Assembly (NCBI GenBank): GCA_030745285.1
Contig: JASLOV010000194.1
Coordinates: 1-12,439, forward strand
Reading direction: 5' to 3'
Source of the DNA: Dehalococcoidia bacterium
Lineage (GTDB): Bacteria; Chloroflexota; Dehalococcoidia; UBA2979
DNA length: 12,439 bases
The notes under the pieces were generated by a model, which ran no database searches, had not been told where the DNA came from, and saw only the letters and a program-made list of their open reading frames with translations. This document shows positions 5,684-12,194 of the stretch, piece after piece. Within the stretch, counting starts at the first letter, position 1. The number at the start of each line of letters is the position of its first letter. The translations under genes and the position numbers were made by a program.

Positions 5684-6613
5684 GTGAAGTTCGGTGTGCA
5701 CCTCCCCCACATCGGCCCGCAGGGCACGCGCGAGAACGTGATGCGCTTCGCGCGGGAGGCGGAGTCGCTCGGGTTCCACTCGTGCTGGGTCAGCGATCAC
5801 ATCGCCTATCCCGACACGGCGACGCTGGAGTCGCGCTACCCGTACAACACGAGCGGCGACTTCACGGCGCCGGCTCAGACGCCGTGGCTCGACGCCGTCG
5901 GCACGCTGCTCTTCGTGGCGGGCTGCACGGAGCGGCTGCAGCTCGGCACGACGGTGATGATCCTCGGGTACCGTCCGCCGATTCAGACCGCCAAGCTCTG
6001 GGCGACGCTCGATGCCGTCTCCGGCGGCCGCGCCATCCTCGGCGTGGGCGTCGGCTGGATGCGCGAGGAGTTCGAGGCACTGGGCATGCCGTTCGACCGC
6101 CGCGGCGCGCGCGCCGATGAGGCGCTCGACATCTTCGATGCGCTGTTCACCGAGGAGATGATCACGTTCGAGGGCCCCTTCACGACGTTCGGTCCCGTCG
6201 GCTTCGGGCCGAAGCCCCGGGGCGGGCACATCCCGATCTGGGTCGGCGGCCACTCCGCCCCGGCCTTCCGTCGCGCCGCCCGCCACGGCGACGCCTTCCA
6301 TGCGGTCTTCATTCCGCCGGAGCAGGTGGCGGAGCAGTGGGCCGAGGTCGGTCGGTTCTGCGACGAGCAGGGACGCGAGCGCGGCGACGTCGAACTGACG
6401 CTGCGGCTGCGACTCTCGATCGACAGCGACTACGACGATGACGGCGCGCTGCGCGGCTCCACGGCGGAGATCGTCGACGCGATCGGTCGCTACGGCGAGG
6501 TCGGCGTCTCGCACATGACGCTCGACGTGCGCCCGATCGAGCAGGAGGGCGTCGACGGCCAGCTCGTCGCGATGCAGCGATTCGCGGACGAGGTGAGACC
6601 GCAGATCGACTGA
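5684..6613 (+). CDS. LLM-class F420-dependent oxidoreductase (Rv2161c-like)
   Basis: The protein has 309 residues. Two GTG codons are adjacent (5681 and 5684); GGGGAG at 5671-5676 is 4 and 7 bases away, so 5684 (MKFGVHLPHIG) is preferred. This N-terminus is the first strand of the luciferase-like TIM barrel. Further blocks are WVSDHIAYP, LQLGTTVMILGYRPPIQTAK, GRAILGVGVGWMREEFEALG, RGARADEALD and HIPIWVGGHS, the pattern of the Rv2161c/TIGR03619-type F420 subgroup. Such enzymes use reduced F420 (some use FMNH2) for hydride transfer or monooxygenation in the cytoplasm. F420 use is inferred from the subgroup and cannot be proved by residue inspection. It lies 48 bases after the crotonase and 33 before the VOC gene, so operon membership is likely. 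A redox step on the pathway intermediate is the obvious role; the substrate is unknown. Confidence 0.85.
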   Translation: MKFGVHLPHIGPQGTRENVMRFAREAESLGFHSCWVSDHIAYPDTATLESRYPYNTSGDFTAPAQTPWLDAVGTLLFVAGCTERLQLGTTVMILGYRPPIQTAKLWATLDAVSGGRAILGVGVGWMREEFEALGMPFDRRGARADEALDIFDALFTEEMITFEGPFTTFGPVGFGPKPRGGHIPIWVGGHSAPAFRRAARHGDAFHAVFIPPEQVAEQWAEVGRFCDEQGRERGDVELTLRLRLSIDSDYDDDGALRGSTAEIVDAIGRYGEVGVSHMTLDVRPIEQEGVDGQLVAMQRFADEVRPQID

Positions 6614-6646
6614 GACGGTCCGGCGCTGCAGGGAAGGACGACAATC

Positions 6647-7432
6647 ATGAGTGACATCCGCATCCGGCAGATCTGCCTGGTGGCACACGACCTCGACCAC
6701 ATCCAGCAGCAGCTGGAGTCCGTCTTTGGCGTGGAGGTCGCTCATCGCGACCCCGGCGTGGGCCGGCACGGCCTGCACAACTGGTTGATCCCGTTCGGGA
6801 ACCAGCTGCTCGAGGCTGTGTCGCCGCTGCCGGGCGAACATGACACGGCCGGTGGTCGCTACCTCAAGCGCCGTGGCGGCGATGGCGGCTACATGGTGAT
6901 CATGCAGGTCCCGAAAGCCGCCTTCGCGGGGTACCGCGAGCGCATCGACGAGATGGGCATCCGCCTGGTGTCGGAGCCGGGAGACGGGCTGGCGAACACC
7001 GGCGGGATGCAGCTGCATCCGAAGGACGTGCCCGGGGCGATCCCGGAGCTGCGCTGGAACGACGACGAGGACCGGCCCGACGGCGCGTGGTGGCCGGCCG
7101 GTCCGGAGTGGCAGCAGGCGAAGCACACGGAGATCGTCGACGGCATCCGGGCGGCGGAGATCCAGTCGAGCGATCCGGCCGGGCTGGCCGCTCGCTGGGG
7201 CGCGGTGCTGGACGAGCCAGTGACCGCAGACGGCGACGGCAACCCGATCCTGGCGCTCGACGGGTCAGACATCCGCTTCGTCTCGCCGCGCGACGGGCGG
7301 CCGGAGGGGCTGGGCGGGCTGGACATCATCGCCACCGACGCGGCGAAGGCGCTTGCCAACGCCGAGGCGGCGGGCTGCCGCACCGGCGACGATCTGACCA
7401 CACTCTGCGGGATGCGGTTGCGGCTCGTCTGA
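6647..7432 (+). CDS. VOC-superfamily (glyoxalase/dioxygenase-fold) protein, two modules
   Basis: The protein has 261 residues, with GGAAGGA at 6632-6638, 8 bases before the ATG. Residues 5-60 show a VOC module start: RIRQICLVAHDLDHIQQQLESVFGV, then GLHNWLIPFGNQLLEAVSP. His14 and Glu56 are at the usual metal-ligand positions of the fold. A second module follows at about 160-240 (HTEIVDGIRAAEIQSSDPAGLAARW, later IRFVSPRD and LGGLDIIATD), so the chain is a pseudo-dimer similar in size to Glyoxalase_3-like proteins. VOC proteins include lyases, epimerases (such as methylmalonyl-CoA epimerase), extradiol dioxygenases and binding proteins; which applies is not visible. Its place between a flavin/F420 oxidoreductase and two hotdog dehydratases suggests action on the same CoA-linked or ring-derived intermediate. 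A 74-bp gap with a palindrome cluster follows. Confidence 0.8.
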   Translation: MSDIRIRQICLVAHDLDHIQQQLESVFGVEVAHRDPGVGRHGLHNWLIPFGNQLLEAVSPLPGEHDTAGGRYLKRRGGDGGYMVIMQVPKAAFAGYRERIDEMGIRLVSEPGDGLANTGGMQLHPKDVPGAIPELRWNDDEDRPDGAWWPAGPEWQQAKHTEIVDGIRAAEIQSSDPAGLAARWGAVLDEPVTADGDGNPILALDGSDIRFVSPRDGRPEGLGGLDIIATDAAKALANAEAAGCRTGDDLTTLCGMRLRLV

Positions 7433-7459
7433 CGTACCGAACCGGACCCGGAAGGGAAG

Positions 7460-7485
7460 CGTACAATGTACGTATTGTTGCGTAC
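7460..7485. promoter_or_regulatory. GTACG half-site cluster (operator / internal promoter candidate) before the MaoC-like pair
   Basis: CGTAC-AAT-GTACG (7460-7472) is a perfect 5-bp-arm palindrome, and a third CGTAC lies at 7481-7485. The embedded tacaat (7462-7467) matches a -10 box at 5 of 6 positions, but no -35 hexamer is seen. The block is an AT-richer island in the largest gap of the series (7433-7506), just upstream of the ribosome-binding site of the first MaoC-like gene. An internal regulated promoter is possible. Confidence 0.4.
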
Positions 7486-7506
7486 TGCTGGCGGGAGGAG
7501 AGAGTT

Positions 7507-8052
7507 GTGAGCGACGACTACGACATCGAGGCGGTCCGCAAAGAGTGGATCGGCACGAAGTCAGAGCTGCGGGCGGGGCGCTACCCGGTGGAGTACGACC
7601 CGATCCGGCGACACTGCCAGATGGTGGGGGATACGAACCCGCTCTTCCTCGACCCGGAGTACGCCGCCGCGGGGAAGTGGGGCGAGGTGGTCGCGCCGCC
7701 GGTGATGGTCGACTACTTCGCAGGCAACGGCGCGTGGCCGCGGATGGAAGAGGCGGACGCCACCCGCGGGGTGCCGACACGCGGCGACCGCGCGATCAAC
7801 CTCAACACCGACTGGGAGTTCCTCAAGCCGATCAAGGTTGGTGACCGGCTGTCGCGACAGACCGAGGTGGTGGACGTCTACGAGAAGCCGATTCGGCTCG
7901 ACCCGAAGGCGGTCTGGACGGTCACGGAAACCAGCATCTACAACCAGGACGGCGATCTGGTGGCGGTGGGCCGCAACACGTTGCTGCGCCATCGCACACC
8001 CGAAGAGGTCGCCGCCGACCCGGAGAGCCAGCAACAGGAGGCCGCACGATGA
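7507..8052 (+). CDS. MaoC-like / FAS1-type dehydratase-N hotdog protein (subunit A)
   Basis: The protein has 181 residues. The GTG at 7507 is chosen because GGGAGGAGAG (7492-7501) lies just upstream; the same frame is open further upstream inside the VOC gene but in the wrong context. It is a single-hotdog protein of the MaoC_dehydrat_N type: VEYDPIRRHCQMVGDTNPLFLDPEY begins at residue 28, with GEVVAPPVMVDYF after it and WEFLKPIKVGDRL as the central strand. In R-specific enoyl-CoA hydratases the motif is D-x-N-P-x-H; here Asp42 and Asn44 remain but the His position is Phe47. By analogy with mycobacterial HadA/HadC this is probably the substrate-binding partner of the following MaoC protein, whose ATG overlaps this stop codon. 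The pair would dehydrate or hydrate a beta-hydroxyacyl/enoyl-CoA. Confidence 0.85.
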   Translation: MSDDYDIEAVRKEWIGTKSELRAGRYPVEYDPIRRHCQMVGDTNPLFLDPEYAAAGKWGEVVAPPVMVDYFAGNGAWPRMEEADATRGVPTRGDRAINLNTDWEFLKPIKVGDRLSRQTEVVDVYEKPIRLDPKAVWTVTETSIYNQDGDLVAVGRNTLLRHRTPEEVAADPESQQQEAAR

Positions 8053-8498
8053 CGATGACCGAGATCAAGCAGCGCCACTGGGAAGATGTCTCGGTGGACG
8101 AACTGCTCGACGGCTACTCGCTGGAGCTGACCTGGACGAAGATGGCCGAGCAGGTGAGCGGCTCCCAGGACTTCTACCCGGTGCACCACGACCCCGACTT
8201 CGCGCGCGCGGGCGGGCACGAGGACATCTTCTACAACACCGGCTTCACTCGGGCGGCGCTCTGCCGCCTGCTGACGGACTGGCACGGTCCGCAGGGCTGG
8301 CTGCGCAAGCTGAGCTTCCAGATGCGCAAGATGCACATGCCGGACGACACGATCCGCGTCAAGGGGACCGTGACCGCCGTGCGCGAGGGCGAGGACGGCA
8401 TGGGTGAGGTGGACATCGATCTCTGGATCGAGAACGACCGCGTCGGCATCGCCACGCCGGCCGAAGCGACGGTGCTGCTGCCGCGGTCGACCGGGTAG
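8049..8498 (+). CDS. MaoC-like dehydratase (subunit B, catalytic Asp/His present)
   Basis: The protein has 149 residues. Its ATG overlaps the previous stop by four bases (ATGA), a sign of translational coupling; AGGAGG at 8036-8041 lies 7 bases upstream. A second ATG, two codons in, is an alternative start. The hydratase-2 motif reads SGSQDFYPVHHDPDFA with Asp41 and His46 at the catalytic spacing (D-x-x-P-x-H), Tyr43 replacing the usual Asn. DIFYNTGFTRAALCRLLTDW is the family's central helix region, and the rest is the curved sheet (IRVKGTVTAVREGE, GEVDIDLWIEND). In the HadAB/HadBC model this is the catalytic subunit paired with the His-lacking upstream protein. The assembly would be cytoplasmic and act on CoA or ACP thioesters; CoA is favoured by the crotonase in the same cluster. 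Confidence 0.87.
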   Translation: MTMTEIKQRHWEDVSVDELLDGYSLELTWTKMAEQVSGSQDFYPVHHDPDFARAGGHEDIFYNTGFTRAALCRLLTDWHGPQGWLRKLSFQMRKMHMPDDTIRVKGTVTAVREGEDGMGEVDIDLWIENDRVGIATPAEATVLLPRSTG

Positions 8499-8511
8499 CG
8501 TCCTGTTCGAA

Positions 8512-8527
8512 GGCCTGATCGCAGGCC
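8512..8527. terminator. Short hairpin between convergent genes
   Basis: GGCCTG (8512-8517) and CAGGCC (8522-8527) form a perfect 6-bp stem with an atcg loop. It lies in the 32-bp gap between the convergent MaoC-like and MFS genes, so it could serve both directions. No T-run is present and the stem is short. Confidence 0.4.
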
Positions 8528-8530
8528 CGG

Positions 8531-10165
8531 CTAGTCGATATCACGGACCGAGGGCGAGGCGAAGAGCAGCACCACGATCGCGATCAGCAGGGCGGCCGTG
8601 CCGCCGATGGCGAGTTGCGGGCCCATCCGGTCGGCGAGCAGGCCGACGAAGAAGGCGCTGAAGCTGGTCACGCCCCAGCTCAAGTTGTAGACGCTGGAGA
8701 CGCGTCCGCGGAACTCGTCCGTGGTGTAGGCGTGGATCAGGACGCTGGCCAGCGACCAGCGCGCAGTCTGGCCGAAGCCGACGGCAACGAAGAGCAGCGC
8801 CGATAGCCAGTAGACCGTCGAGGCGGCGAAGCCCAGCAGCGAGACGCCGAGCACGAGCGAGGACGCCAGCATCAGCCAGGAGCGGCGGCGGTTGGGCAAC
8901 GAGGCGATCACGAGCGAGCCCGCCAGCGCGCCGACGCCGGAGACGCTGAGCAAGGTGCCGATCTCGAACGCTCCGCCATCGAGCACGTCCGCGACGAAGC
9001 CCGGGAGCAGGAAGAAGTAGGGCATCGCGACGATCTCGAGCACGAGGTTGACGGCGAGGATCGTGCGCACCTCGCCGTTGCGGACGATGTAGCGGAAGCC
9101 GTCGGCGATGTCCCGCAGCGGGCGCCTGCGTTCGCCGTCGGCGGGGCGGACGCGGGGGCGGTTGGAGACGCGACCGAGCAGCAGCGCCGCCCAGAGGTAG
9201 AGGCCGGTCATCATGAAGTAGACGTACTGGGCGCCATCGACGCCGTGGCCGCCGCCGACGGCGGCGACGAGCCAGCCGGCGAAGCCGGGCATGACGAGCC
9301 GCGCGCCGTTCATCGCGGCCGTGGTCAGCGCCATCGCGTTCATCAATCGCGCCTGGCCGACGATCTCCGGCGTCATCGCCTGGCGGGCCGGCATCATCAG
9401 CGCCATCGACGTGCCCTGGATCACCGCGGCGATCAGCAGGTGTTCGACGACGATCTGGTCCGTGACGACGAGCAGGGCGATGGCCAGCGCGTTGCCGGCG
9501 TTCGTCAGTTGCCCGAGCTGCACCACCCACTTCTTCTGCGGCACGATGTCTGCAATCACGCCGCCGAAGAGCGAGAGCCCCACCTGCGGCACGGAGCTGG
9601 CGAGGGCGATGCCGCCGAGCAGCGTGTAGCTGCCGGTGAGCTGGAAGACCATCCACCCACGGATGAACATCTGCATGTTCATGGACGTGAAGTGCCCGAA
9701 GAGCGCGGCCAGGAACCAGCGGAAGTCGGCGACGGTCAGCGATTCGAAGGTGCGCAGTCGCCGCAGCCCGCCGCCTTCGGCGACCTCGTCAACCTCGTCT
9801 GCTGCCGCCAGGGTGGCCTCGACCGTCTGGGCCTGCGCAGGCGGGGCCTCAACCGGTCTGTTCTCGGGCGGTTCGGTGACGGGTGGTGCGACGGCAACCT
9901 CGGCGGGTCCGGCTTCGAGCGGTGCAACCGCGACCGCGGCGGGTCCAACCACGGGCTGCTCGGCCGCGTAGACCCGCGCCGCGAGGTTGAACTGCACCGG
10001 CGGGTCGCTCGCGCCGTTCGAGGCGGCGGTGGGAGCGCCGTTCGAGGAGGGGTCCGGCGGCTCGGCGGGTGCGGGCGCGGCGGGTGCGGGGTCGCCGTAG
10101 ACCCGCGCGGCGAGGTTGTAGCCACTCTCCTCGAGGGACGACCGGGCCGGCGACGAGTCTGACAT
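8531..10165 (-). CDS. MFS transporter (MFS_3/EntS-like) with long disordered N-terminal extension
   Basis: The protein has 544 residues, longer than the ~400-430 of the family. The ATG at 10165 has a weak GGAAG upstream. Residues ~1-135 are Pro/Ala-rich, acidic and probably disordered, and carry NLAARVY twice (17-23 and 60-66) plus a 12-residue repeat (GPAAVAVAP / GPAEVAVAP, 74-94). The MFS core starts near 140 (TFESLTVADFRWFLAALFG), with hydrophobic segments consistent with about 12 helices. It includes the loop motif GGVIADIVPQKK (201-212) and PARQAMTPEIVG, typical of MFS_3 exporters of the EntS kind, which export siderophores, drugs or metabolites by proton antiport. The tail would be cytoplasmic. 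It lies 134 bp downstream of the SDR gene on the same strand. The substrate is not visible from the sequence. Confidence 0.87.
   Translation of the reverse strand: MSDSSPARSSLEESGYNLAARVYGDPAPAAPAPAEPPDPSSNGAPTAASNGASDPPVQFNLAARVYAAEQPVVGPAAVAVAPLEAGPAEVAVAPPVTEPPENRPVEAPPAQAQTVEATLAAADEVDEVAEGGGLRRLRTFESLTVADFRWFLAALFGHFTSMNMQMFIRGWMVFQLTGSYTLLGGIALASSVPQVGLSLFGGVIADIVPQKKWVVQLGQLTNAGNALAIALLVVTDQIVVEHLLIAAVIQGTSMALMMPARQAMTPEIVGQARLMNAMALTTAAMNGARLVMPGFAGWLVAAVGGGHGVDGAQYVYFMMTGLYLWAALLLGRVSNRPRVRPADGERRRPLRDIADGFRYIVRNGEVRTILAVNLVLEIVAMPYFFLLPGFVADVLDGGAFEIGTLLSVSGVGALAGSLVIASLPNRRRSWLMLASSLVLGVSLLGFAASTVYWLSALLFVAVGFGQTARWSLASVLIHAYTTDEFRGRVSSVYNLSWGVTSFSAFFVGLLADRMGPQLAIGGTAALLIAIVVLLFASPSVRDID
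9968..9991 (-). repeat. Second copy of the [YF]NLAARVY-encoding 24-bp repeat in the MFS gene
   Basis: This encodes FNLAARVY (residues 59-66). It matches the copy at 10097-10120 (YNLAARVY, residues 16-23) at 22 of 24 bases, although the surrounding Pro/Ala sequence is not conserved between the copies. The motif centres are 43 residues apart. Confidence 0.8.
10097..10120 (-). repeat. First copy of the [YF]NLAARVY-encoding 24-bp repeat in the MFS gene
   Basis: This encodes YNLAARVY at residues 16-23 of the MFS protein; see the copy at 9968-9991. The motif has an amphipathic pattern (aromatic, Leu, Arg, Val, Tyr) within an otherwise hydrophobic-poor disordered tail, as seen in short linear binding motifs. 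Confidence 0.8.
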
Positions 10166-10178
10166 CGTGGGTAGCTTC

Positions 10179-10193
10179 CGCCTCTCGGAGGCG
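10179..10193 (-). promoter_or_regulatory. Small inverted repeat in the MFS gene leader
   Basis: CGCCTC (10179-10184) and GAGGCG (10188-10193) form a perfect 6-bp stem with a 3-base loop, 14-28 bases upstream of the MFS ATG. It could be a leader hairpin affecting ribosome access or an operator; nothing further supports either. Confidence 0.3.
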
Positions 10194-10299
10194 CTCGCGT
10201 GCTGGGGCTGGGACTATCTACCTTCCCTCAGAGTACGCGACTTCTGGACTGCGGCTCGATGCTGGCCCGGGTGTGCCCCGGACGTGGCTGGGGTGCGCC

Positions 10300-11076
10300 C
10301 TACGTGCGCTTGACGAAGGGGGTCGGCGGCCTGACCGCACCGAGGGCGCGCAGGTCGGCGATGGTGACGATGTTGCCGCTGTAGTCGGCGGGCTGGTCGG
10401 CAATCCAGAGGCAGGCATCGGACATCACGATGGGGTCCTCGAACTTGCTGGTGTCGGCATCCTCGCCGAGCGTGAAGGCGTAGCCCTCGGTCCAGACATC
10501 GACCTCCAGGCGGATGGCGTTGACGCTGACGCTGCGGCCCTGCAGCTCGACGGCGAGCGACTCCGTCAGCGCCTCCAGGGCGCGTTTGGTCGTGGTGTAG
10601 CTCGCCCGCCCGAAGCCGGGCTCCACGGCGACGCGTGACGAGATGTTGATCACCCGGCCATGCCCGGCTTCCACCATGCGCGGGCAGATCTCGGTCATCA
10701 GCAAGAACGGCGCGTTGAGATTGATCTCGACGGCCAGCCGCCAGCGCCGCATCGGCTGCTCCAGCGAGGCGCCGGTGGGGGCGATGGCGGCGTTGTTGAT
10801 CAGCACGTCGATGCGCCCGAGCTCGCCGTAGGCTTGCTCCACAGCCGCGCGGCAGTCGTCCTCGCTGCTGAGGTCGGCGCCGACGGCCAGCGCACGGCGG
10901 CCCTCCACCCGCACGAGGTCGGCGGTCTCGTCGACGGTGCCGGGAAGCCTGGTCGGCTGATCGCCGGTCGAACGGGCGACGCAGACGATGTCGTAGCCGC
11001 GCTTCGCGAAGTCGACCGCCAGCTGCTTGCCGATGCCACGGCTTGCACCGGTGATGAACGCGACTGGTTCCGTCAT
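10300..11076 (-). CDS. SDR-family NAD(P)-dependent oxidoreductase
   Basis: The protein has 258 residues, the classical SDR length. The ATG at 11076 (MTEPVAFITG) has GAGGAGG 5 bases upstream; longer in-frame extensions are Ser/Arg-rich shadow sequence. The cofactor motif TGASRGIG is at 9-16, the NNAA motif at 94-97, and the catalytic set is Asn119, Ser147, Tyr160 and Lys164 (YTTTK), all present. A C-terminal block SDACLWIADQPADYSGNIVTI matches SDRs of the 3-oxoacyl-ACP-reductase-like type. It would oxidise or reduce a hydroxyl/keto group with NAD(H) or NADP(H) in the cytoplasm. It is 94 bp downstream of the nitroreductase on the same strand, so co-transcription is plausible. The substrate is unknown. 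A role on a beta-hydroxyacyl-CoA made by the nearby dehydratase cluster is possible but unproven. Confidence 0.88.
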   Translation of the reverse strand: MTEPVAFITGASRGIGKQLAVDFAKRGYDIVCVARSTGDQPTRLPGTVDETADLVRVEGRRALAVGADLSSEDDCRAAVEQAYGELGRIDVLINNAAIAPTGASLEQPMRRWRLAVEINLNAPFLLMTEICPRMVEAGHGRVINISSRVAVEPGFGRASYTTTKRALEALTESLAVELQGRSVSVNAIRLEVDVWTEGYAFTLGEDADTSKFEDPIVMSDACLWIADQPADYSGNIVTIADLRALGAVRPPTPFVKRT

Positions 11077-11170
11077 CGCTTCCTCCTCGTGACTGCCCGT
11101 TGAGGCGGAGTGCCGCCGCGGAATGATGCCGCCGGTTGTTGGACAGCGACGGCGGTCTGGGAACGGTCGG

Positions 11171-11734
11171 CTAGAGGCCCTGCCAGCTGATCTTCGGAGG
11201 TGTTCGCTCGCGGTCCGAGGGCGGCTCCTCGGCCGGGTAGCCGAGGAAGATGTAGCCGACGATGCGGTCGCGCTCGGTGAGACCAAGGAACTCCTTGAGG
11301 GCGCTGTTGCGAGAGGTACGCCCCGTCCCCCACTTGGTCACGAGCCCCTCGGCGTGGGCGGCGAGCATGAGGTTCTGGACGGCGGCGCAGCAAGCGGCGT
11401 AGTCCTCGAGGTCGCGCACGGCCTCGCCTTCCGGGTCGACGGTCTGGCCGACGGCAATCATCACCGGCGAGCGCATGGCCGTGCGGCTGGCCTGATCGAG
11501 CGCTTCCTGATCGGGCGTGGATGGGTGGGTGCCCTTCAGCCACTCGACCAGGACCTGACCCATCTCCTCACGCGCCTGACCGGCAACGACGTGGAAGGTC
11601 CACGGCTCCGTGAGCTGGTGGTTCGGCGCCCAGACGGCACATTCGATCAGGAGCTCGATGACATCGCGTGGCGGTGCTTCCTCGCCGAAAGCGTCGGCCG
11701 TGTAGCGGCCGCGGATCGCTTCGAGTAGCTCCAT
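11171..11734 (-). CDS. Nitroreductase-family FMN oxidoreductase (YdjA-like)
   Basis: The protein has 187 residues, close to E. coli YdjA (183). The ATG at 11734 (MELLEAIRGRY) has GGAGG 8 bases upstream. FMN-contact motifs are visible: IRGRYTADAF at 7-16 in place of the usual RRSxRxF, and APNHQLTEPWTFHVV, the YdjA-type version of the second flavin-binding block. Near the C-terminus DRIVGYIFLGYPAEEPP matches the family's IVGFLYLG block. Such dimeric enzymes bind FMN and reduce nitro-, quinone or enone substrates with NAD(P)H; the physiological substrate of YdjA-like members is not settled. A TAGGAT -10-like box on the minus strand (11815-11810) would give a leader of about 70 bases. It heads the minus-strand series leading to the SDR and possibly the MFS gene. 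Confidence 0.87.
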   Translation of the reverse strand: MELLEAIRGRYTADAFGEEAPPRDVIELLIECAVWAPNHQLTEPWTFHVVAGQAREEMGQVLVEWLKGTHPSTPDQEALDQASRTAMRSPVMIAVGQTVDPEGEAVRDLEDYAACCAAVQNLMLAAHAEGLVTKWGTGRTSRNSALKEFLGLTERDRIVGYIFLGYPAEEPPSDRERTPPKISWQGL

Positions 11735-11903
11735 GTTGGGGTCCTCCGAGGTGCGCGCAGGCGTTCGGCTCCGGCCTTCCCCTCCCCCGACCGAAGCTGG
11801 GTCGCGCACATCCTAACGCCGAGTCACATCCCGCGCCGCGATCGGACGCCGCCGAGCGCTTCACCGAAGGTGGCAGAGCGACGATAGGGACCCGACAATC
11901 TCC

Positions 11904-12194
11904 ATGAGGCGTAGCGGGATGAGAACCCGGAGGCTGATGGTGCTGAAGAGCCGCTCGCGGTTGCTCGTGCTGGCGGCGACGGCCGTCGCCGTCGTCGTGG
12001 CGGCGCTGCTCGTCCGGCCGGCGCCGCTGCCGGCGCAGGAGCCGACGGTGAACGTCGCGCCGGCGCCGCCGGCGGGCGGAACCGCGGTGATCGTCGCCGG
12101 CACCGCCGACATCGTCGCGTTCGTCCACGCGCAGCAGTTCGAGGTGGAGTCGATCTGGACGCTCGACATCGTGACTCAGCGGTACCTGGTCTAA
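11904..12194 (+). CDS. Secreted protein, N-terminal part, ended by an in-frame TAA
   Basis: This stretch encodes 96 residues. Starts at 11904, 11919 and 11937 are all in frame; none has a well-spaced ribosome-binding site (GGAGG is only 3 bases before 11937), so the start is uncertain. Basic residues then a hydrophobic core (SRLLVLAATAVAVVVAALLV, 18-37) and PLPA|QE give a signal peptide with likely cleavage near residue 44. A Pro/Ala linker and a domain start follow (AVIVAGTADIVAFVHA, FEVESIWTLDIVTQRYLV). I recognise the last block as the middle of a domain common in secreted Chloroflexota proteins, which usually continues YLVYIPGAPAFANTL. Here TAA (12192-12194) stands where the Tyr codon is expected, and the next codons read IPGAPAFANTL in the same frame. 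The product is therefore a truncated domain, unless the stop is a sequence error or is read through. Confidence 0.7.
   Translation: MRRSGMRTRRLMVLKSRSRLLVLAATAVAVVVAALLVRPAPLPAQEPTVNVAPAPPAGGTAVIVAGTADIVAFVHAQQFEVESIWTLDIVTQRYLV

Noticed and set aside
4967..7126. 719-codon open frame on the minus strand antisense to the crotonase, LLM and VOC genes
   Set aside because: The plus strand encodes clear family motifs throughout. The antisense product is His/Arg/Ala-rich with no recognisable domain and is a high-GC shadow.
8541..9656. 371-codon minus-strand frame within the MFS gene
   Set aside because: The product is extremely Arg-rich, lies out of frame with the MFS protein and has no membrane segments; it is a frame shadow.
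9245..10162. 305-codon plus-strand frame opposite the MFS gene
   Set aside because: It is a Gly/Arg-rich shadow ending just inside the MFS start, with no ribosome-binding site or domain.
11123..11728. 201-codon plus-strand frame opposite the nitroreductase
   Set aside because: The minus-strand nitroreductase has flavin-binding motifs, the right length and a ribosome-binding site; the plus frame has none of these.
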